From: Jatrophihabitans_A sp036488285
GTDB taxonomy: Bacteria > Actinomycetota > Actinomycetes > Mycobacteriales > Jatrophihabitantaceae
NCBI GenBank assembly: GCA_036488285.1
Contig: DASXHV010000155.1
Coordinates: 1 to 64,000, forward strand
Length of the DNA stretch: 64,000 bases
Direction: 5' to 3'
The translations under genes were made by a program, and so were the position numbers. Under the pieces are notes generated by a model. That model was not told where the DNA came from, searched no databases, and saw only the letters and a list, made by a program, of their open reading frames with translations. Positions within the stretch are counted from its first letter, which is position 1. Each line of letters begins with the position of its first letter. Positions 59,246-64,000 of this stretch are shown here, piece by piece.

Positions 59246-60232
59246 CTAGTCCAGGGAAACGTAGTCGGGGCCGTCATAGGCTCCGGTGGTCAGCTTGTGG
59301 CGCTGCTGCAACAGGTCGTTGAGCAGGGTGGACGCGCCGAACCGGAACTTGTCCGGGCTGAGCCAGCGGTCGCCGGCCACCTCGTTGACCATCACCAGGT
59401 AGCGCAGCGCTTCCTTGGACGTACGGATACCGCCGGCCAGTTTCACGCCGCGAACGTCTCCGCTGCGATCAGCGAAATCGCGGGCGGCCTGCAGCATCAC
59501 CAGCGCGACCGGCGGGGTGGCGGCCGGCGCGATCTTGCCGGTTGAGGTCTTGATGAAGTCACCGCCGGCAAGCAGCGCCAGCCAGGAGGCACGCCGCACC
59601 GAATCGAGGGTGACGAGTTCACCGGTCTCCAGGATCACCTTCAGGTGTGCCGGGCCACACGCGGCCTTGGTTGCCACGATCTCGTCGAACACCTGCGAAT
59701 AGTGCCCGGCCAGGAACGCCCCTCGATCGATCACCATGTCGATCTCGGTGGCCCCGGCGGCCACCGCATCAGCGACGTCGACCAGCTTTGTCTTCCGTGC
59801 TGCTCTGCCGGACGGGAAGGCTGTCGCAACCGAGGCCACCCCGACCCCGGTGCCGTGCAGCGCCTGGACCGCGGTGGCTACCAGGTCCGGGTACACACAG
59901 ACCGCGGCGACCGCCGGCGTGCTCGGGTCGGACGGATCCGGACGAGCCGCCTTGGCACACATCGAGCGGACCTTGCCAGGGGTGTCGGCGCCTTCCAGGG
60001 TGGTCAGGTCGACCATCCCGATCGCGGCATCGATCGCCCAAGCCTTTGCGGTGGTCTTGATGCTGCGCGTCGCCAGTGCAGCCGCCCGTGCCTCGGCGCC
60101 GACCTGATCGACACCGGGCAGGCCGTGCAGAAATCGCCGCAGCGAGGCATTGTCCGAGCCGACGTGGGACCAGTCGATGCCCCCGGCCGGTGCCGACACG
60201 GCGGCGGACGGCGTGCTCAGGGTGGCGCTCAC
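59246..60232 (-). CDS. deoC: Deoxyribose-phosphate aldolase
   Basis: A 328-residue class I aldolase splitting 2-deoxyribose 5-phosphate to glyceraldehyde 3-phosphate and acetaldehyde. The Schiff-base Lys is in GGDFIKTSTGKI and the second Lys in GVKLAGGIRTS; EIDMVIDRGAFL carries the conserved Asp. It is longer than the 250-residue enterobacterial form, mainly at the N-terminus (about residues 1-60). Start GTG at 60232 with a leaderless -10. First gene of deoC-ALDH-ALDH. Confidence 0.95.
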   Translation of the reverse strand: MSATLSTPSAAVSAPAGGIDWSHVGSDNASLRRFLHGLPGVDQVGAEARAAALATRSIKTTAKAWAIDAAIGMVDLTTLEGADTPGKVRSMCAKAARPDPSDPSTPAVAAVCVYPDLVATAVQALHGTGVGVASVATAFPSGRAARKTKLVDVADAVAAGATEIDMVIDRGAFLAGHYSQVFDEIVATKAACGPAHLKVILETGELVTLDSVRRASWLALLAGGDFIKTSTGKIAPAATPPVALVMLQAARDFADRSGDVRGVKLAGGIRTSKEALRYLVMVNEVAGDRWLSPDKFRFGASTLLNDLLQQRHKLTTGAYDGPDYVSLD

Positions 60233-60238
60233 CGTCCC

Positions 60239-60244
60239 AGTCTA
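60239..60244 (-). promoter_or_regulatory. Leaderless -10 (TAGACT) for deoC
   Basis: On the minus strand TAGACT ends six bases before the deoC GTG at 60232. Confidence 0.6.
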
Positions 60245-60430
60245 TGGGCACCAATCTGGCGCGGTGCAGGCAACAACTGCCGTCGTTGAGCCAGGCCAAT
60301 CGGTACTCGACGACGAGGGATAGCCACCTGATGTGACCGTATCTGCTCGATTTCGCCATAAGACGGGCAGCAACGGTCATTCCCGCCCGACCGTACGGCC
60401 AATGATCTTCAGTCAGCACCAGATTGACCG

Positions 60431-63169
60431 ATGGGACCGTACGTGGCCAAGACATCAACCAGCGTGCGTAGCTGGATTCCGAGCAGGCGGCTGGTGGCTG
60501 CGTTCATCCTGCTGGGTTTCCTTCCGCTGGCGACGCTGACCTACAGCAGCCTGGTGTTCTCCCAGCGTGCCGTGAAGCACGAGGTGGACGCCCGGGTGCG
60601 CTCGGTCGGGGCCAGCACGGCGGCCTTCGTCTCCCACCAACTCGACTCGATCTCACGCGGGGTATCGGCCGCCGCCACCGATCCGGATATCCGGGCCGGT
60701 CTTGCACACCCCCGGACCGCCACCCCGGCAATGCAGAGCGAGGTGCAGGGCCTGCTCGACGCGCGGCCCGAATTGCGAGCTGTGGTCGCCACCGACGCCA
60801 CCGGCAAGATCGCGGCTATCGCGCCCACCAACATCGGACTGCCACTCGGTACCGACCTGAGCACCACCCACTGGTTTCCCGAGGTCCGCAATTCGACGAC
60901 CGCCGTGATCTCCGATGCCTACACAGCGCGCAGCGCCGATCGTCTGCGCGTCGTGGTGGTCGCAGTTCCGGTCAGCTACGGCACCGGCCCCTCGCATGGC
61001 GCCATCGGCTACCTCGCGGTGTCCTACAGCTTGCCGATGATCCAGTCCGCGGTGACGCAACTGGCTCAAGACCAGGGCTTGAACCTCACCATCGTCGACG
61101 GCAGCGGCACGATCGTGGCAGCTCCCAACCTGAACGCCACCGATTTGCGCTCGATCGCCGCCGACCCGCGGTTCGCAGCAGGCCGCCGCGGACTGAGCGG
61201 TGTGAGCACTGTCGGTCCCTCCAACGACAGAAAGGTGTCGGCGTATCAGCCGATCGCAGCGACCGACTGGACCGTCATCTCCGAGGTCGGCGAGAAGGGC
61301 GCGTTCGTCGGGCTCAACCAGCTGCGCCTGACCGTCATCACCGTGGCCGGCCTGCTCGTCGTCATCCTGCTGGTGGCGCTGGCACTGGCGGCCCGGCTGG
61401 ACGCCAGGCGCCGCGACGTCGACCGCGAGTTGGCTCAGCGCGGCCGCGCACTGGCCGACAGCGAGCAACGGTTCCGCACCTCGTTCGTGCAGGCCCCGAT
61501 CGGCATGGCGCGGCTGGATTCGCAGACCCGGATCGTCGAGGCGAACAACGCGTTCTACGAGCTGCTGGGACGGACCCGAGCCGACCTGGTCGGTCGCCTG
61601 ATAGGCGACATCACCCATCCCGAGGACGCTCTCGAGGAAATCCTGCGAGTCGGTGCGGCTCGTGGCGATCATTCGTTCGCCACCACCGTCGAAGCTCAAT
61701 ACCTGCACGGTGACGGGCACCTGATCTGGGCTCTGGTGTCCGCCAGCCGGCTGCATGACATCGACGGCGCGGAATACACCCTGATCCAGTCGGTGGACAT
61801 CACCGACCGCAAGCAGGCCGAGGTTCAGCTCAATCGCAAGGCGCTGCACGATTCGCTGACCGGCCTGCCCAACCGGGTGCTGCTCGAGGAGCGGATCGAT
61901 CATGCGATCAGTCGGCTCACCCGCGACGATCCGAACCGGATGGCGGTGCTGTTCATCGATCTGGACGGGTTCAAGAGGGTCAATGACGAGTTCGGCCATC
62001 GGGTCGGTGACGACGTGCTGCGTGAGATCGCGGCTCGCATAGAGCACGTGATCCGCCCCTCCGACACCGTTGCCAGGCTTGGCGGCGATGAATTCGTGGT
62101 GCTCTGCGAAGACCTCCCGAACGGCTGCGAGGACATCGCGCTAGAGGTCGCGGGCCGGATCATCGACGTGGTGGCCGAGCCTGGAACATGGGGCGAACGG
62201 ACCTGGCAGATCGGCGCAAGTATCGGCGTGACCCGACCGAGGGGCATGGCCAGCAGCGCGGCCATCCTGCTCGCCGAGGCCGACGCAGCGATGTATCGCG
62301 CAAAGCAGGGCGGCAAGTCCCGGGTGGAGTGCTACGACTCGAGCATGGAGCTCGCCCGGCGAGACACCGGTACCTCAGCGCTGTTGGACAACGCGCTTGC
62401 CGAGGATCGCTTGCGGGTCTTTTACCAGCCCGTCGTCGACCTGGTATCGGGCAAGGTGCTCGGGGCCGAGGCGCTGCTGCGAATGGTGTCACTTACCGGA
62501 GAGCTGTTGCCTCCGTCGGACTTCCTGCCGGCCGCCGAGGCGCGAGGAAACATCATCGAGTACGGCCGGTGGACGTTGAGGCAAGCGTGCACCCAGGCGG
62601 CAACCTGGCGAGCCACTCTGCCTGGCGGGGACGACTTCACGATCGCGGTGAACATCTCCGTCAAGGAGATCGAGGACTCCGGCTTCCTGAGCCGGGTGGA
62701 TGACGCGTTGGCGGTGTCGGGTCTGCCACCGCACGCGTTGACCATCGAGCTGACCGAGTCGGCGTTCCTTCGTGACCAGCCGCTGGGACGAGCTGCGCTG
62801 CGCGGTTTACGGGAAAGGGGCGTTCAGCTCGCGCTGGACGACTTCGGCACTGGGTTTTCATCGCTGTCCTACCTGCGCCGGTTCCCCGTCGACGTGATCA
62901 AGATCGACCGCAGCTTCATCGCCGACCTGCTCGGGGACCGCGAGGAAGCGAGGGTGACCCAGGGGCTCATTGCCCTGGCACGCACGATGGAAACTCTCTT
63001 GATCGCCGAGGGAGTGGAGCAGCAGACCCAGTCCGACCGACTCGTCGATCTCGGCTGCAACGTGGCTCAGGGATACCTGCTGGGGCGGCCGGTTCCGTCC
63101 GAGGTCCTATGGGCAATGGCATCGGCTGCGGCGGGTGGTCCTTCCGACCGCGAGCCGGCCATCGTCTAG
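60431..63169 (+). CDS. dCache-PAS-GGDEF-EAL cyclic-di-GMP signalling protein
   Basis: A 912-residue membrane sensor. A first membrane helix (about 20-42) and a second (about 298-322) flank an extracellular dCache-like domain. A PAS domain (about 345-460, ending IQSVDITDRKQAE) and a GGDEF domain follow, with the intact motif at residues 551-555 and an inhibitory I-site RPSD at 542-545, five residues before it. The EAL domain starts at EALLRM (680) and keeps VNISVKE, ELTES, ALDDFGTGFSSL, VIKIDRSFI and AEGVEQQ. Both synthase and phosphodiesterase sites look complete, so the net activity cannot be predicted. Confidence 0.93.
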   Translation: MGPYVAKTSTSVRSWIPSRRLVAAFILLGFLPLATLTYSSLVFSQRAVKHEVDARVRSVGASTAAFVSHQLDSISRGVSAAATDPDIRAGLAHPRTATPAMQSEVQGLLDARPELRAVVATDATGKIAAIAPTNIGLPLGTDLSTTHWFPEVRNSTTAVISDAYTARSADRLRVVVVAVPVSYGTGPSHGAIGYLAVSYSLPMIQSAVTQLAQDQGLNLTIVDGSGTIVAAPNLNATDLRSIAADPRFAAGRRGLSGVSTVGPSNDRKVSAYQPIAATDWTVISEVGEKGAFVGLNQLRLTVITVAGLLVVILLVALALAARLDARRRDVDRELAQRGRALADSEQRFRTSFVQAPIGMARLDSQTRIVEANNAFYELLGRTRADLVGRLIGDITHPEDALEEILRVGAARGDHSFATTVEAQYLHGDGHLIWALVSASRLHDIDGAEYTLIQSVDITDRKQAEVQLNRKALHDSLTGLPNRVLLEERIDHAISRLTRDDPNRMAVLFIDLDGFKRVNDEFGHRVGDDVLREIAARIEHVIRPSDTVARLGGDEFVVLCEDLPNGCEDIALEVAGRIIDVVAEPGTWGERTWQIGASIGVTRPRGMASSAAILLAEADAAMYRAKQGGKSRVECYDSSMELARRDTGTSALLDNALAEDRLRVFYQPVVDLVSGKVLGAEALLRMVSLTGELLPPSDFLPAAEARGNIIEYGRWTLRQACTQAATWRATLPGGDDFTIAVNISVKEIEDSGFLSRVDDALAVSGLPPHALTIELTESAFLRDQPLGRAALRGLRERGVQLALDDFGTGFSSLSYLRRFPVDVIKIDRSFIADLLGDREEARVTQGLIALARTMETLLIAEGVEQQTQSDRLVDLGCNVAQGYLLGRPVPSEVLWAMASAAAGGPSDREPAIV

Positions 63170-63176
63170 CGAAATC

Positions 63177-63215
63177 GTGCAACCGATGCCGGTCTGGGAC
63201 GGCTAGATGTTGCAC
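63177..63215 (+). terminator. GTGCAAC hairpin after the GGDEF-EAL gene
   Basis: gtgcaac (63177-63183) pairs with gttgcac (63209-63215), with partial pairing inside. It starts eight bases after the stop. It resembles the hairpin between xth and sbcC at 17681-17729. Confidence 0.5.
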
Positions 63216-63242
63216 AACTGTGGGAAGTTGCCCGCTCGGCGT

Positions 63243-63248
63243 TAGGCT
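63243..63248 (+). promoter_or_regulatory. Leaderless -10 (TAGGCT) for upp
   Basis: TAGGCT ends eight bases before the upp GTG at 63257. Confidence 0.5.
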
Positions 63249-63256
63249 CTGCCCTC

Positions 63257-63880
63257 GTGCAGACCGTCGTGATAGATCACCCCATCGTCCGTGCCCGCCT
63301 TTCGGTGATGCGCGACGAGAACTCCAGCAACGCCGAGTTCCGGGCCGCGTTACGCGAACTGGCCACGCTGCTGGTGTACGAAGCAACCCGGTCGTTGCCG
63401 GTCAGCGACGTGCCGATAACCACGCCGGTCGGCCCGACCGTCGGCGCGATCCTGGAGAACCCGCCGTTGCTGGTCCCGGTGTTGCGTGCCGGGCTGGGGA
63501 TGGCCGAGGCCGCATTCAACCTGCTGCCGGAATCGCAGATGGGCTTTGTCGGGTTGGCGCGCAACGAGGAAACTCACGATCCGGAGGCCTATATGGCCTC
63601 CCTGCCGGACTCGCTGGCCGGACGTCCGGTGCTGGTGTTGGATCCCATGCTGGCAACCGGTGGCTCGCTGATCCACTGTTGCGAGCTACTCGCCTCGCGC
63701 GGCGCGTCCGATATCACCGTGATCTGCGCGTTGGCAGCACCGGAGGGCATCGCCCGGCTGGAGGAAACCAAACTTGCCGGACGGATCTTCACAGCAAGCA
63801 TCGACTCCGGCTTGAACGACAAGGCCTACATCGTCCCTGGCCTCGGCGACGCCGGCGATAGGCAATTCGGACCGCGTTAG
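63257..63880 (+). CDS. upp: Uracil phosphoribosyltransferase
   Basis: A 207-residue enzyme making UMP from uracil and PRPP. The PRPP loop is VLVLDPMLATGGSL and the uracil-binding end is IDSGLNDKAYIVPGLGDAGD. The N-terminal HPIVRARLSVMRDENSSNAEF is typical. GTG start, leaderless. The last codons and the TAG stop lie inside the first unit of a tandem repeat. It complements cdd and deoA in pyrimidine salvage. Confidence 0.97.
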   Translation: MQTVVIDHPIVRARLSVMRDENSSNAEFRAALRELATLLVYEATRSLPVSDVPITTPVGPTVGAILENPPLLVPVLRAGLGMAEAAFNLLPESQMGFVGLARNEETHDPEAYMASLPDSLAGRPVLVLDPMLATGGSLIHCCELLASRGASDITVICALAAPEGIARLEETKLAGRIFTASIDSGLNDKAYIVPGLGDAGDRQFGPR

Positions 63881-64000
63881 CGGGTCGAATCGGTGGCGGA
63901 GCGGACCGCGCTAGCGGGTCCGAATCGGTCAATGCAGCGGGCCGCGTTAGCGGGTCCGAATCGGTGGCGGAGCGGGCCGCGTTAGCGGACCGTGTTAATT
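63868..64000. repeat. 34-36-bp tandem repeat overlapping the end of upp
   Basis: Units at 63868-63901, 63902-63937 and 63938-63972, and a partial from 63973 to the window edge, share CGG[A/G]CCGCG[T/C]TAGCGGGTC and a following GAATCGGT. The core is nearly palindromic (ggaccgcgctagcgggtcc) and can form a hairpin. The first unit includes the upp stop codon. The array may continue beyond the window. Confidence 0.85.

Overview
The window is about 64 kb of high-GC DNA from the chromosome of an actinobacterium (Actinomycetota). Evidence: sucC-sucD followed by a DUF5336-like membrane protein, a PerM/DUF6350 membrane protein, purN and purH, which is the gene order I recall around Mycobacterium tuberculosis Rv0951-Rv0957; DUF3017 beside folD and mdh; an acVLRF1-type peptidyl-tRNA hydrolase; a eukaryote-type NADP isocitrate dehydrogenase; frequent GTG and TTG starts; and many promoters of the leaderless type (TAnnnT 6-8 nt before the start codon). 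Genus cannot be fixed from this sequence. A frankial, nakamurellal or jatrophihabitantal lineage is a guess.

Layout. 1-10.5 kb: TCA cycle and one-carbon/purine genes (sucCD, EamA exporter, septal-type membrane proteins, purN-purH, pentapeptide protein, folD, DUF3017, mdh). 10.5-12.9 kb: a three-gene unit of a Tat-signal small protein, DUF4331 and a His-rich protein. 12.9-22 kb: metallophosphoesterase, DUF885 peptidase, icd, exonuclease III, SbcCD. 22-29 kb (minus strand): galactoside locus (galE-galK, ABC binding protein and two permeases, GH36 alpha-galactosidase) with no galT and no ABC ATPase. 29-35.8 kb: CNNM/HlyC protein, lytic transglycosylase, trpS, 2'-5' RNA ligase-like protein, YihY, D-Ala-D-Ala carboxypeptidase. 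35.9-37.1 kb: an accessory AbiEi/DUF559 gene between two hairpin repeats. 37-40.5 kb: sdhCDAB. 41-50 kb: nucleoside uptake and salvage (BMP lipoprotein, ATPase, a fused double permease, cdd, deoA, acVLRF1, add). 50-51 kb: tandem-repeat arrays and an Xre-type gene. 51-54.3 kb: divergent glpK/glpD. 54.3-60.2 kb: amidase, two unknown or zinc-finger proteins, and deoC with a full-length and an internally deleted aldehyde dehydrogenase. 60.4-64 kb: a dCache-PAS-GGDEF-EAL protein and upp, ending in a tandem repeat.

The salvage genes form one theme: imported nucleosides are deaminated by cdd and add and split by deoA; deoC plus the aldehyde dehydrogenases can dispose of deoxyribose phosphate, and upp recovers uracil. 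sucCD, mdh, icd and sdhCDAB cover much of the TCA cycle.

No rRNA, tRNA, CRISPR array, transposase or prophage was recognised. The least ordinary content lies in non-coding DNA: a hairpin family shared by the sucD terminator and a six-copy 34-bp array; paired TCCACA boxes with identical geometry upstream of the two accessory genes; flanking hairpins around the AbiEi gene; and antiparallel -10 elements sharing two base pairs between glpK and glpD.
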